DNA from: a bacterium
GTDB lineage: Bacteria > Patescibacteriota > Saccharimonadia > Saccharimonadales > UBA4665
Reading direction: 5' to 3'
DNA: 61,507 nucleotides
NCBI GenBank assembly: GCA_021777375.1
Contig: JAJYDV010000001.1
Span: 75,347-136,853 of the forward strand
Below the pieces are notes generated by a model. That model saw nothing but the letters and a program-made list of their open reading frames with translations, did no database searches and was not told the origin of the DNA. This document shows, in pieces, positions 44,083 through 53,196 of this stretch (the stretch's first letter is position 1; each line of letters begins with the position of its first letter). The position numbers and the translations under genes were made by a program.

Positions 44083-45756
44083 ATGCTGGCTAGTACTGTT
44101 TTGCCCGATCCGAAAATTAGAAAGTTGCGAGGCGCAAAGAGTGCAATCTTTTGGTTTACATTTCGCCATAGCATTATTGGTGGTGTTTTGTTCGGGTTGT
44201 TTGCAATGGTCGAAAGCTACGCCCAGGGCCGGGGGATAATTGCCGCCTTCCCTAATGTATCTCAAAGAGCATCGCTTATTCACGGTCTGGCAAATAACGC
44301 AGCACTGAGTTTGTTTTACGGAGATAAGACTGCCAACATTGTTAGTCCTTCTGGGTACATGGTTTACCGAATTATGCCTATCTTGGCCCTTGTTGCGGCT
44401 ATCTGGGCAATGACCATAACTACTAAAGTGCTGCGCGGCCAGGAAGAGAATGGCCGCTGGGAGTTGTTGTTAAGTGGACCTTATAGCTCAAGCCAAGCGA
44501 CACTTAAATCTATTCTTGGTATTGTTGCTACGCTCGGTAGCTCATTCCTGGTTTTTGGTTTAGTGCTGGCTCTTTTAAGCTCTGAAGGTGTGTTCAGGTT
44601 AAGCCTAGGGGGTAGCTTCTACTTTGCGCTAAGCGTAATTTCTGGATCGCTGATTGGGCTTGGAATCGGAGCCATTACCTCTCAACTGGCGCCCACTCGC
44701 CGCAACGCAACGCTATATGCAGTAACCCCAATCATTGTTTTGTTTATTATAAGATCAATTGCTAATACAATTAGCGGCTTGACGTGGCTAAAAAATATCA
44801 CACCTTTTGGCTGGATTGATAAATTACGTCCGTTTTATCATGCTCAACCAATCTGGCTGCTAGTGTTAGCATTATTTGGGTTAATTTGCATAACGAGCGC
44901 CATTTTGCTCTCAGCAAAGCGTGACTTAAATCAGAGTTTTATTTCAGATAAAGATAGTGCCAAGCCGAAGTTTGGTTTACTTGGCTCGCAGGTTGGTTTT
45001 AATTTTCGCCTGTTACGTAACGTTTTGTTTGGCTGGATGTTTGGAGGTGTAGCCTTTGCTACTCTGATTGCTTCAATCGATAAGACGGTAGCAAGGACCT
45101 TAAGTGGCGGCGGCAGCGGTAAGGGTCGACTAATTAAAACTTTCTCGGATCTTACAGGTAACCCCGATTCGCGGATTGAAGTGGCCTACTTAAGTGCTGC
45201 TGGGTTTTTTATTGTAACGCTACTTTTAATTATGGTCGCTAATTATCTGGTTACATTAAAAGAGGAAGAAACTAGCGGAAGACTAGACAACCTGATTAGT
45301 GGTAAGCTAAGCCGTGGCCACTGGCTTTACGCACGTCTTGGGCTAGTAATCGGAGCCGCTTTCCTGATAATTTTTACCTCCAATATCGTAATATGGGCCT
45401 TGGCAAGTGCGCAAGGAATCAACGTTAGCTTCTTAACTTTGTCTTTTGGTGGTTTAAATATTTTGGGCCCGTTGCTCATGCTGCTTGGGCTGGGAGTGCT
45501 TGCCTATGGTTTGGCGCCCAAATTCTTGAGTATCATAATGTATTCGGTTATCGCGTGGTCGTTTACGATAGATATTATCTCTTCGGCGCTTAAGCTAGGT
45601 AAAGGCTTTAGTAGTACTTCGTTACTGCACTATGTTTCATTGGTACCGGCTGCAAATCCCAACTGGCGCACGTTTTCAATAATCGGCCTACTTGGTTTAT
45701 CCGGAATACTACTTGGCGCAATCGCTTTTGATCGTCGCGATTTACAGGCCGAATAA
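44083..45756 (+). CDS. ABC-2 type transporter permease, double-size
   Basis: A 557-residue integral membrane protein with about twelve transmembrane helices, arranged as two ABC-2-like halves (about 25-285 and 305-555). Each half has a charged cytoplasmic sequence of similar pattern: EENGRWELLLSGPYSS in the first and EEETSGRLDNLISGKLSR in the second. This suggests an internal duplication in which one polypeptide provides both halves of the pore. It is translated 2 bp after the ATPase at 43184-44080. The substrate is unknown. Confidence 0.88.
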   Translation: MLASTVLPDPKIRKLRGAKSAIFWFTFRHSIIGGVLFGLFAMVESYAQGRGIIAAFPNVSQRASLIHGLANNAALSLFYGDKTANIVSPSGYMVYRIMPILALVAAIWAMTITTKVLRGQEENGRWELLLSGPYSSSQATLKSILGIVATLGSSFLVFGLVLALLSSEGVFRLSLGGSFYFALSVISGSLIGLGIGAITSQLAPTRRNATLYAVTPIIVLFIIRSIANTISGLTWLKNITPFGWIDKLRPFYHAQPIWLLVLALFGLICITSAILLSAKRDLNQSFISDKDSAKPKFGLLGSQVGFNFRLLRNVLFGWMFGGVAFATLIASIDKTVARTLSGGGSGKGRLIKTFSDLTGNPDSRIEVAYLSAAGFFIVTLLLIMVANYLVTLKEEETSGRLDNLISGKLSRGHWLYARLGLVIGAAFLIIFTSNIVIWALASAQGINVSFLTLSFGGLNILGPLLMLLGLGVLAYGLAPKFLSIIMYSVIAWSFTIDIISSALKLGKGFSSTSLLHYVSLVPAANPNWRTFSIIGLLGLSGILLGAIAFDRRDLQAE

Positions 45757-45764
45757 ACCTAAGC

Positions 45765-46646
45765 CTAATCACTGGCTGGCTGTGCTTTGCCAGTATGCTG
45801 CAAAAATTGCACTAAGCGAACAATAAGATAGGCGATAAATACGACACTAACTATAAAGAAGCTGACCGGATAGGGCACGTAATATGATGTGAATAGTCCA
45901 ATCCAAGTTGCGACTAATGCTACCGTAATTGATAAGCCAATTCCCTGCAGCGGGTGCTTGGTTAGACGTTGCGCGATAGAGGCCGGAGTAACCAGCAGGG
46001 CGAAGATAAGCAATACGCCAACTACTTGGACTGCTATTGATACGGCGAGAGAGATAAGCAGCATGAAAATAATGTTCATGCCAAGCATTGAAATCCCTCG
46101 AGCCTCGGCAACATCCTCGTCGAGTGAAGTGAATAACAATCTCCGGTAAAGTAAAGCCACTGCGCAGATTATGACCAAGGCAGCAATCCAGGTAAGAGTT
46201 ACGTTGCCAGAACTAATGCCCAAAATTTCTCCGAAGAGTAATGAATAGGCTTCTGTGGCGTAGCCCTTATATAGGCTAATGAACAGTACGCCGAGACCCA
46301 ACATAAAAGCAAGAACATTGCCGATTTGCACGTCTCGACTGGCAGCTTTCTTCCCTAGGGCGGCCATTGCTAAGCCACCGCCGCCAGTAAAAATAAGTAG
46401 TCCGAATAAGGGATTAAGGTTCATTAGTACCGCGCCGGCAGCTCCCGCAAATCCGGCGTGCGATAGCGCATGGGCGGCAAAAGATAGCCTGCGAATAACA
46501 ACAAAATAGCCAACCATTCCGGCGACAATCGCAACAATGCTGCCAGCTTCAAAGGCGTGCTGCATAAATGCGTACTGCCACATCGAATGCAAGTCGGACC
46601 ACAAATTTAAGCTAAAGCTACTCGATAAAAGTCCAAGCCTATTCAT
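45765..46646 (-). CDS. Zinc/manganese-type ABC transporter permease (ZnuB family)
   Basis: A ~293-residue permease with eight to nine transmembrane helices of the ZnuB/MntB family: SFAAHALSHAGFAGAAGA near the start, then EDVAEARGI and the conserved VGVLLIFALLVTPASIAQ in the last third. It imports a divalent metal together with the ATPase and binding protein upstream. The ATG at 46646 gives an 8-bp overlap with the ATPase gene and is preferred over an in-frame start 75 bp earlier that would add a hydrophilic stretch. Confidence 0.92.
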   Translation of the reverse strand: MNRLGLLSSSFSLNLWSDLHSMWQYAFMQHAFEAGSIVAIVAGMVGYFVVIRRLSFAAHALSHAGFAGAAGAVLMNLNPLFGLLIFTGGGGLAMAALGKKAASRDVQIGNVLAFMLGLGVLFISLYKGYATEAYSLLFGEILGISSGNVTLTWIAALVIICAVALLYRRLLFTSLDEDVAEARGISMLGMNIIFMLLISLAVSIAVQVVGVLLIFALLVTPASIAQRLTKHPLQGIGLSITVALVATWIGLFTSYYVPYPVSFFIVSVVFIAYLIVRLVQFLQHTGKAQPASD

Positions 46647-47427
46647 GATGCATGGCCTCCTCGGTTCCAAGAACTGCCAGCCTGCCGCGGCTATCACGCA
46701 ATACTTCAATCGGTGCGTCATAAAGTTCTGACAACTTCTGGTTGGTTACTATTTCGCTTGGCGTACCCGCTGCGACTTTACCGTTAGCAATATATATAAT
46801 CCGGTCCACTACCGGTAAAAGCGGGTTGATATCATGGGCGATCAAAATGACTGACAGTTTTTCGGATCTTGCAATGCGGTCAATAATTGATACTAACTGT
46901 ATTTCACGACGAATATCTAGGTTAGCTAGTGGCTCGTCCAGCAGCAATAAATCTGGCTTGCCCACGAGTGCTTGGGCCAGAAAGATACGCTGCTGCTCAC
47001 CTCCGGATAATTCACTTAACGAGCGGTATGCAAGATCGGATGCATCGACCAACTTTAAAATTTCAAGAGCAGCCTTTCGCTCTTGCACAGCGTTTTTACC
47101 AAAAGAAAACCCCCACTTGTTACCAAAAGTACCTAAGCGTACGTACTCAAGTGCTTGGATCCTAGTTTCCGAGTCAATAATTCTCCGTTGAGGAATGTAG
47201 CTGATTTTTGGATTTCCGCGTCTTGGGGCTTCGCCAAATATTTCTAGGCTGCCGGATAAGGGTTTTTCCAGTCCAAGTAAGAGACGAAACAAAGTTGTTT
47301 TACCGGCACCATTAGCACCTAGCAGACCGACAAATTCGCCGGGCTTAATGCTAAATGAGGCATCATGCCAAATCGCCTTGCTGTTGTATCCAGCGCTTAA
47401 TCTTTCGGCTTTAACTAGTTCAATCAT
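46639..47427 (-). CDS. Zinc/manganese-type ABC transporter ATP-binding protein (ZnuC family)
   Basis: A 262-residue ATPase: Walker A GANGAGKTT near 36-44, signature [15 protein letters not shown], Walker B LLLLDEPLANLDI and H loop IAHDINPL, plus the YIPQRRIID segment characteristic of ZnuC/MntB-type importer ATPases. It lies between the binding protein (12 bp upstream) and the permease (8-bp overlap downstream), in the order ligand-binding protein, ATPase, permease. Confidence 0.94.
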   Translation of the reverse strand: MIELVKAERLSAGYNSKAIWHDASFSIKPGEFVGLLGANGAGKTTLFRLLLGLEKPLSGSLEIFGEAPRRGNPKISYIPQRRIIDSETRIQALEYVRLGTFGNKWGFSFGKNAVQERKAALEILKLVDASDLAYRSLSELSGGEQQRIFLAQALVGKPDLLLLDEPLANLDIRREIQLVSIIDRIARSEKLSVILIAHDINPLLPVVDRIIYIANGKVAAGTPSEIVTNQKLSELYDAPIEVLRDSRGRLAVLGTEEAMHHE

Positions 47428-47439
47428 CGACTCTCCACT

Positions 47440-48378
47440 TTACTGCTTAGAACTAACAACGGATTTTGCCAACGCTTTTTGGATTTCTGATAGTATGTTA
47501 TTCATCCAATCCTGGAAGCTTAAATTTGGCGGTTCAATGGTCTCGCTGACGCCAACGATTGGAATATGCTTGGCAATTGCTAATTTTTTAATACTGTCCG
47601 TCAAAGGAGTTATGGTTTGGGTGTTGTAGACCAAAAGTTTAACTTGTCCGCTCTCTAGTTGCTGCTGAAATTGTACTACGCTATTTGCAGGAGGGTCATT
47701 ACCTTCGGCAACTGCTTCCATGAATGCCGGAGGCGAGATGAGGTCTAAGCCTATGGCCTGAGACAGGTAGACGAAGATGTCCTCAGTGGACGCGACCTTA
47801 ACTCCCGCAAATTGTTTTTTAATCGTGCTTATTCGTTCTTGATAAGCTGCCAAATTAGATTTAAGGCTGCTGTACCTAGCTTTAAAATAGTTACTATTGT
47901 TGGGTGCTAAACCAATTAAGTCCTCTTCAATTTTACTTATAACCTGATTAACATAACTTGGGCTATACCAGAAATGCGGGTTATCGCCGTTCTTTTTTCC
48001 AAGTAACGATGCCACGTTTAAAACCTTTTGTTTAGGATTCGGTGAAGCGCTTAACAATTTATCTCCCCAGCTGTCATAACCGGCACCATTTAAAATGACT
48101 AAATTAGCACTGGCAAATTCCCTGGCATTGGCAGTATTGCTTTCATATTCATGCGGATCGGAATTCGGGTCAGTTACGATTGAAGTAACATTAACTTTTG
48201 ATCCCCCTAACTGAGAAGCCAAACTACCCCAAAAATCTTCTCCGGCGACGATGTTTAGTTGTGTCGATGAATTAGTGGTCTTTTTTGCAGCGCTAAAGAA
48301 GAAAACGACAACCACGCTAATTATCACTAGTAGCGCCAGGAAAGTAAGGACCGCTCTAGAAATTTTAAGTGAAGACAT
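47440..48378 (-). CDS. Metal ABC transporter substrate-binding protein (ZnuA/TroA family)
   Basis: A ~312-residue cluster A-I binding protein anchored by an N-terminal transmembrane helix (about 10-30) without a lipobox Cys. Likely metal ligands are His in DPHEYES, His in NPHFWYS and Glu in STEDIFVYL, where Zn-type ZnuA proteins have His and Mn-type PsaA has Glu. The fourth carboxylate could not be identified with confidence. The usual His-rich zinc loop is absent. The ATG at 48378 is chosen over an upstream in-frame ATG because it puts the helix at the N terminus. Mn preference is an inference. Confidence 0.88.
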   Translation of the reverse strand: MSSLKISRAVLTFLALLVIISVVVVFFFSAAKKTTNSSTQLNIVAGEDFWGSLASQLGGSKVNVTSIVTDPNSDPHEYESNTANAREFASANLVILNGAGYDSWGDKLLSASPNPKQKVLNVASLLGKKNGDNPHFWYSPSYVNQVISKIEEDLIGLAPNNSNYFKARYSSLKSNLAAYQERISTIKKQFAGVKVASTEDIFVYLSQAIGLDLISPPAFMEAVAEGNDPPANSVVQFQQQLESGQVKLLVYNTQTITPLTDSIKKLAIAKHIPIVGVSETIEPPNLSFQDWMNNILSEIQKALAKSVVSSKQ

Positions 48379-48481
48379 TATTCTATGATACTGAGTGCCT
48401 AATGATATCTGCAAATTAGTTGCATAAATATTATTATTTGCTACATTCTTCCGTTCTTTAGGGGCTAGGAAATTATTCAAT

Positions 48482-49774
48482 ATGCCAGGAATATGTTATT
48501 ATCAATTCCTTATGAGTTACGAGACTAGTATTGAGGAAGGTGTTTTTTCTCCTGAAATCTTGAAGAACATTGACTATCAAAACGCTCCTTTGACCTTCGC
48601 AAATTATCCAGATGCTTCAATAAATCCGCTAAAATACTTTGAGTCTTTATCTGATGATCGTTCTCTCTCCGACGATCCCGTTGAGTCAGTCAAGCCGTCT
48701 TACGCCGATCGGATAGAAGTAGTAACCAATTTTATTACGTACTACCAGCAGTGCGAGGAAGTGCAAAAAGCACTACTCGATTACCGGCTTAATCCAAGGT
48801 TTAGTTTATTTGATCAGGACCCCCTTAGGCAGTATCTTAAACAGACGCTTAACTACCCTTTTCTTAAATCTGCCGACGAAATTATATTATTTAAGGCCAT
48901 CGATCGAGGAGTTGAAGTAGCTACGGCTTTAGGTGATGTCAATGCTCCGAAGGAGTCTGAGCACGATCTAATAGAAGCAACCATTGCTTTTAATAAAATA
49001 TATTATTCAAACCTGAGGCTAGTAATTAATGCGACTCAGAACAAATTTCGTAAGCAGAACTCACCCTCGTCTGATCAGCTGGATTATATTCAAGAGGGCA
49101 ATATCGCCTTGAGTGAGGCTATTAAGCGCTTCAATGTCTCTATGGGTTACAAGTTCTCCACCTATGCAACTTGGTGGCTAAAGCAGAAAATCCAACGTGC
49201 GCATTCCAGTAATGGCCGAGCTTTTAACATTCCCACTAATGCTCAGAGTGAATTTAATCAGGTTTTAATTACTCGTAATGAACTCTTTGATCAAATGCAT
49301 AGAGAGCCGTCTTCAAAAGAAATTGCTCAGATTACTGGCAAGAAAGAGCGTGTAATTGAGGAATTAATCATCTCTTGTAGTCGATATGCTAGCTCATTAC
49401 ACGAACCACTTGAAGATGGGAGTGGACGCGAAATTGCCGATGTGATCGAGACGCAATCTGATGGCATAGAGCCCTTTATTGATCATTTAATTATTCGTGA
49501 TCAGATAGAAACGGCAATCCAGAAAGCTGATTTGTCGCGCGAAGAGCTGCTGGTATTAAGTCTTAGGTACCATATATATTTTGATATTCTGGCCGATGAT
49601 AAAGTATCAAACGAAGGAACGAGTAAGACATATTCGGAGATCTTTAATTTGACATACCCAGATAAAGTCATGGGCTTTAAGCCTCTGGCTAGTTTAGTTA
49701 ATTGGCCTGCGCCTAAAATAAAACGCCTCGAAGACTCAGCTTTAGGCAAATTAAGGCCCTTTGTTGGAAAGTAA
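48482..49774 (+). CDS. Sigma-70 family RNA polymerase sigma factor, divergent
   Basis: A 430-residue sigma factor. After ~150 residues of unrecognised N terminus, regions 2.1-2.4 are visible (YIQEGNIALSEAIKRF, YKFSTYATWWLKQKIQRA), then region 3 with REPSSKEIAQITG. Region 4 is odd: the LSREELLVLSLRY helix is followed by ~30 residues (FDILADDKVSN onward) before LASLVNWPAPKIKRLEDSALGKLR, where a typical sigma has a short linker. The ATG at 48482 has AGGA 11 bases upstream; an in-frame ATG at 48512 is an alternative. It is divergent from the metal-binding protein gene. Probably an alternative sigma factor. Confidence 0.85.
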   Translation: MPGICYYQFLMSYETSIEEGVFSPEILKNIDYQNAPLTFANYPDASINPLKYFESLSDDRSLSDDPVESVKPSYADRIEVVTNFITYYQQCEEVQKALLDYRLNPRFSLFDQDPLRQYLKQTLNYPFLKSADEIILFKAIDRGVEVATALGDVNAPKESEHDLIEATIAFNKIYYSNLRLVINATQNKFRKQNSPSSDQLDYIQEGNIALSEAIKRFNVSMGYKFSTYATWWLKQKIQRAHSSNGRAFNIPTNAQSEFNQVLITRNELFDQMHREPSSKEIAQITGKKERVIEELIISCSRYASSLHEPLEDGSGREIADVIETQSDGIEPFIDHLIIRDQIETAIQKADLSREELLVLSLRYHIYFDILADDKVSNEGTSKTYSEIFNLTYPDKVMGFKPLASLVNWPAPKIKRLEDSALGKLRPFVGK

Positions 49775-49893
49775 ATCGCTTTATACCGTTTTTGTTTAGC
49801 GCGTAATTAGTCAAAAGGAATTATTGGCATGAATGTGTTGCCTAGGCTATTTTAGAAATCGGCTTGCAAGTTTAGACGGAGTAGAATATTAAC

Positions 49894-50211
49894 ATGCACA
49901 CCGCATCCTCAATTTTGGGATTAGTAATAGTTATTTTGGTCGTTGCCTTTTTTGCGGCTAGTAGCGTTATTGGGCGGCGACGCGGCTATGCTTTCGGTAA
50001 CTCAACTGTAGTTCGCTGCCAAAAGGGCCACTTGTTTACGACAGTCTGGATTCCTGGTGGCTCATTTAAGTCCATCCGATTGGGATTTTACAGGTTCCAG
50101 TATTGCCCTGTCGGTGGACACTGGGCGCTTGTCAGACCGGTCAAGGAAATGGCTTTATCTGACGAGGATAAGAGATTTGCAGCCAATCACCGTGACTCGA
50201 GAATTCCTTAG
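49894..50211 (+). CDS. Small membrane protein with Cys/His zinc-ribbon-like motifs
   Basis: A 105-residue protein with one N-terminal transmembrane helix (about 7-27, ILGLVIVILVVAFFAASS), a basic stop-transfer segment GRRRG and a cytoplasmic domain. The domain has RCQKGHLFTTVW and YCPVGGHWALV: two Cys and two His in a spacing that could bind a metal ion, with conserved-looking aromatic residues. I recall similar small proteins in other bacteria without a function. It sits alone between the sigma factor and the protease. Confidence 0.65.
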   Translation: MHTASSILGLVIVILVVAFFAASSVIGRRRGYAFGNSTVVRCQKGHLFTTVWIPGGSFKSIRLGFYRFQYCPVGGHWALVRPVKEMALSDEDKRFAANHRDSRIP

Positions 50212-50267
50212 ATAAATGGCGGCGGGCAATTAAATCACTTCCATGCCGAGGTGAGAATTTCGTGTTA

Positions 50268-50279
50268 CCTTTCATGAAA
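50268..50279. promoter_or_regulatory. 12-bp palindrome upstream of MarP-like protease
   Basis: CTTTCATGAAAG is a perfect inverted repeat 25 bases before the ATG at 50304. It could be an operator or part of the leader. The evidence is only its symmetry and position. Confidence 0.25.
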
Positions 50280-50303
50280 GATAAGTGAGATAATGCTAAT
50301 GCT

Positions 50304-51479
50304 ATGTTTGGCCTTAACTGGATTGACGGACTAATCATACTAGTCCTGGCCAGTGCTTTTTATTACGGAATTAAAATTGGAATTATTAGTTTGTTTTTTT
50401 GCTTTGCTAGCTTTTTTGCAACTCTGTTTGCGTTTGGCTGGTTAATGCCGCACTTGCTTTCGATTGGTACCAGCAGTGTTCTTGAAGTTATTAATGGTAA
50501 CTTAGTTCTGGCAGCCGCCGTAATAGCGTCAATATGGGGCTATCGGTTTGGAAGGCAGTTGCATGCAAAACTAAAGCATCATTTAGATTGGCTTAAAGCT
50601 GAATCGCTAGTTGGAATTACGCTAAGTTTGGGTTCAGCTTTAGTCATTATCTGGCTATTGGCGGCTGGAGTTGGGTCTTTACCCTTCGGATGGTTAAGTA
50701 ACAGTGCTAATAATTCGTTCATTGTTAAAAAGCTAAACTTACTGCTCCCGCCAGCGCCTACTGTGTTTGAGGAGTTTGCGCGCTATGTTAATCCAAATTA
50801 TCCGCTACAAGTCTTTGACAAGTTAGCTCCAAACTCTTCTATCGGTATCGCTCCCCTGCCTAACGGAGTACCAGCTGCGGTCATAAAAGATAGTACAAGT
50901 ATCTTAAGAATAACCAGTTTTGGTTGTGGCGGGATAGTTGATGGTTCGGGATTTGTTGTAAGTAGGGATTTAGTAGCCACTAATGCCCATGTTATTGCCG
51001 GGATAACTCACCCGGTTGTAAAACTCGGTAGCGATGGTTATGTCGGCACTCCTGTACTGTTTGACCCAAATCAGGATCTAGCTTTAATTTATGTTCCAGG
51101 TCTAAAAGCTATTCCGTTATCTTTTTTGGCTAGCCCCATAAGTATTAATCAGACGGTATATGCTGCTGGATTTCCAAAAAGTATTTATAGTATTGCGCCC
51201 GGAAGAGTAATTAATGATTACCCGGTGGTTGGATCAAATATTTACGGCTTAGGTATTATAACCTGGCCGAGCTATGAGCTGTTAGTAGATATTACTAATG
51301 GAAGCTCCGGAGGCCCGCTTTTAACGACGAATGGTAAAGTTGGTGGAATTATTTTTGCTAAAAGTAAAAATAACCCCTCCATCGGTTACGCAATGACTAC
51401 GGGCAACCTTATCAAAGATATCCATAGAATTGGTTCGATCACTAATTCGGCCGGGACCGGTAGTTGTTTTAAGGGCTAA
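50304..51479 (+). CDS. MarP-like membrane serine protease, second copy
   Basis: A 391-residue paralogue of the protease at 24264-25430: four transmembrane helices in the first ~125 residues (CvpA-like) and a trypsin-fold domain with His229 (TNAHVIAG), Asp258 (NQDLALI) and Ser335 (GSSGGPL). Cys208 and the C-terminal Cys (GTGSC) keep the pair expected for a disulfide. The N-terminal membrane part is clearly diverged from the first copy while the protease half is closer. It has its own upstream region with a 12-bp palindrome at 50268-50279. It is convergent with the MFS exporter. Confidence 0.92.
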   Translation: MFGLNWIDGLIILVLASAFYYGIKIGIISLFFCFASFFATLFAFGWLMPHLLSIGTSSVLEVINGNLVLAAAVIASIWGYRFGRQLHAKLKHHLDWLKAESLVGITLSLGSALVIIWLLAAGVGSLPFGWLSNSANNSFIVKKLNLLLPPAPTVFEEFARYVNPNYPLQVFDKLAPNSSIGIAPLPNGVPAAVIKDSTSILRITSFGCGGIVDGSGFVVSRDLVATNAHVIAGITHPVVKLGSDGYVGTPVLFDPNQDLALIYVPGLKAIPLSFLASPISINQTVYAAGFPKSIYSIAPGRVINDYPVVGSNIYGLGIITWPSYELLVDITNGSSGGPLLTTNGKVGGIIFAKSKNNPSIGYAMTTGNLIKDIHRIGSITNSAGTGSCFKG

Positions 51480-51483
51480 ATTC

Positions 51484-53196
51484 TTATTCGTTCTTAAGGT
51501 CGGCTAGTGGTTCCGTGTGGATGTATTTACTGCCTCTAAACCAAGAAGCTAGGGCGGCAATTAGGCAGGTTGCAATCGCAAAGCTAAGCACCATAACTAG
51601 CCCGTGTTTAAATGGCTGTCCAATGATTTGCGGAAAATACGCCTTTGATGTTAAATGCGTGGCCGCACTGGGTTTAAGTTTACTGATAACCGACGGGCCA
51701 AGTAATGTCTTAAGCGGGTTGTAGCCAAGAAATGCGGCAAATAAATAACTTACAGCCGGTAAATGAGACAAATGAGAAGCTAAACTTGCAGATACACCAT
51801 TTAAGGTTAGAGCACGATATAGACTACCCGGAACACTTGTCGATAGCCCAATAATCATAAGTGAGAAGAAAGCGCCAATTGACAGGGGCATCCCGACATT
51901 CTGGAAGGTTGCGCGCATTCCCGATGCTACACCTCGAAATTTAGCAGCAACTGAGTTCATGATGCCCGCGGTATTAGGAGAAGAAAACATACCAAACGAC
52001 AAGCCGTTAATGAGCAGAATTATGGCAAAAGACCAATATGGAAAATTTATAGGAAGCAGCATCATTAAGCCGAAACTTAAGGCCGCTAAAATCATGCCTC
52101 CCGTAGCGAATGGCCGCGCCCCGTATCTGTCGGACAGTATTCCCGATAGCGGCCCAGCAATCAAAAATCCGGCCGTTGTCGGCAACATGTAAATACCTGC
52201 CCATAACGGCGTTTGCGCAAAGCTATAGCCATGAAGAGGCAGCCAAATTCCTTGAAGCCACATAATAAGCATGAACTGTAGTCCTCCCCTTCCCACAGCA
52301 GCCAGTAGACCGGCAATATTGCCAGCAGTAAAGGCCCGAATCTTAAATAAGGATAGATTGAACATCGGTTGCTTAACCTTATGCTCAATAAAAACAAACA
52401 TTGCTAGAACCAGCATTCCCGCAGAAATAAGAATTATTACTAATGGGTCTTCCCAGCCCATCGCCGAGCTACCATAGGGTCTGATGCCATAAGTTATACC
52501 AGTCAACAGCATGGCTAAACCGGCAGCGAAAGAGATGTTCCCGAACCAATCAATTTTAGTGGGATGAAAAATATCAATTTCCTTTAGAGCTACGTATGAC
52601 CAGATGATTCCAATAACGCCGATCGGTACATTAAATAAAAAAACCCAGCGCCAAGAAAACTGAGCCAGTAGCCCACCGACGAGTATGCCGATAAAAGAAC
52701 CGCCCATCGCCGATATCTGATTCACTCCAAGCGCCATGCCGCGTTGGTTTTCCGGGAATGCATCAGTTAAAATTGCTGCCGAGTTAGCCATTAATAGAGC
52801 ACCACCTACTGCCTGAACCATTCGAAAGATTATTAATTCCATTGCTCCCGCCGTACCGTGACTCCAAGTTAAAGCGGCGGCCAGTGCGCCTAATGTAAAA
52901 ATAATGAATCCGAGATTATACATTTTTACACGACCAAACATGTCTCCAAGTCTGCCAAGCGTAACTACTAAAACCGCTGTAACTAACATGTAACCAAGTA
53001 ATATCCAAAGTAAATAGCTAAAACTGTCAGGACTTAGTGGATTAATATGTATACCCCTAAAGATTACGGGTAAGGCGATTATGAGGCTGGTGGCATTAAG
53101 TGCTGCCATAAGCATGCCTAAGGTAGTGTTGCTGAGTACAATCCACTTATATTTAGGGCTTTGCTGATCGGTGTGGCGCAAAATGCTTCTAAGCAT
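51484..53196 (-). CDS. MFS drug transporter, DHA2/EmrB type
   Basis: A 570-residue major facilitator with about 14 transmembrane helices, as in the DHA2 family of multidrug:proton antiporters. Motif A-like GRLGDMFGRVKMY follows helix two, motif C-like AMGGSFIGILVGGLLAQFSWRW is near 165-190 and the second-half GPLSGILSDRYGARPF is present. The insert before the last helices (SVPGSLYRALTLNGVSA onward) is an extracytoplasmic loop. The start overlaps the hydrolase stop by 8 bp, so the two are likely co-transcribed. Substrate unknown. Confidence 0.9.
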   Translation of the reverse strand: MLRSILRHTDQQSPKYKWIVLSNTTLGMLMAALNATSLIIALPVIFRGIHINPLSPDSFSYLLWILLGYMLVTAVLVVTLGRLGDMFGRVKMYNLGFIIFTLGALAAALTWSHGTAGAMELIIFRMVQAVGGALLMANSAAILTDAFPENQRGMALGVNQISAMGGSFIGILVGGLLAQFSWRWVFLFNVPIGVIGIIWSYVALKEIDIFHPTKIDWFGNISFAAGLAMLLTGITYGIRPYGSSAMGWEDPLVIILISAGMLVLAMFVFIEHKVKQPMFNLSLFKIRAFTAGNIAGLLAAVGRGGLQFMLIMWLQGIWLPLHGYSFAQTPLWAGIYMLPTTAGFLIAGPLSGILSDRYGARPFATGGMILAALSFGLMMLLPINFPYWSFAIILLINGLSFGMFSSPNTAGIMNSVAAKFRGVASGMRATFQNVGMPLSIGAFFSLMIIGLSTSVPGSLYRALTLNGVSASLASHLSHLPAVSYLFAAFLGYNPLKTLLGPSVISKLKPSAATHLTSKAYFPQIIGQPFKHGLVMVLSFAIATCLIAALASWFRGSKYIHTEPLADLKNE

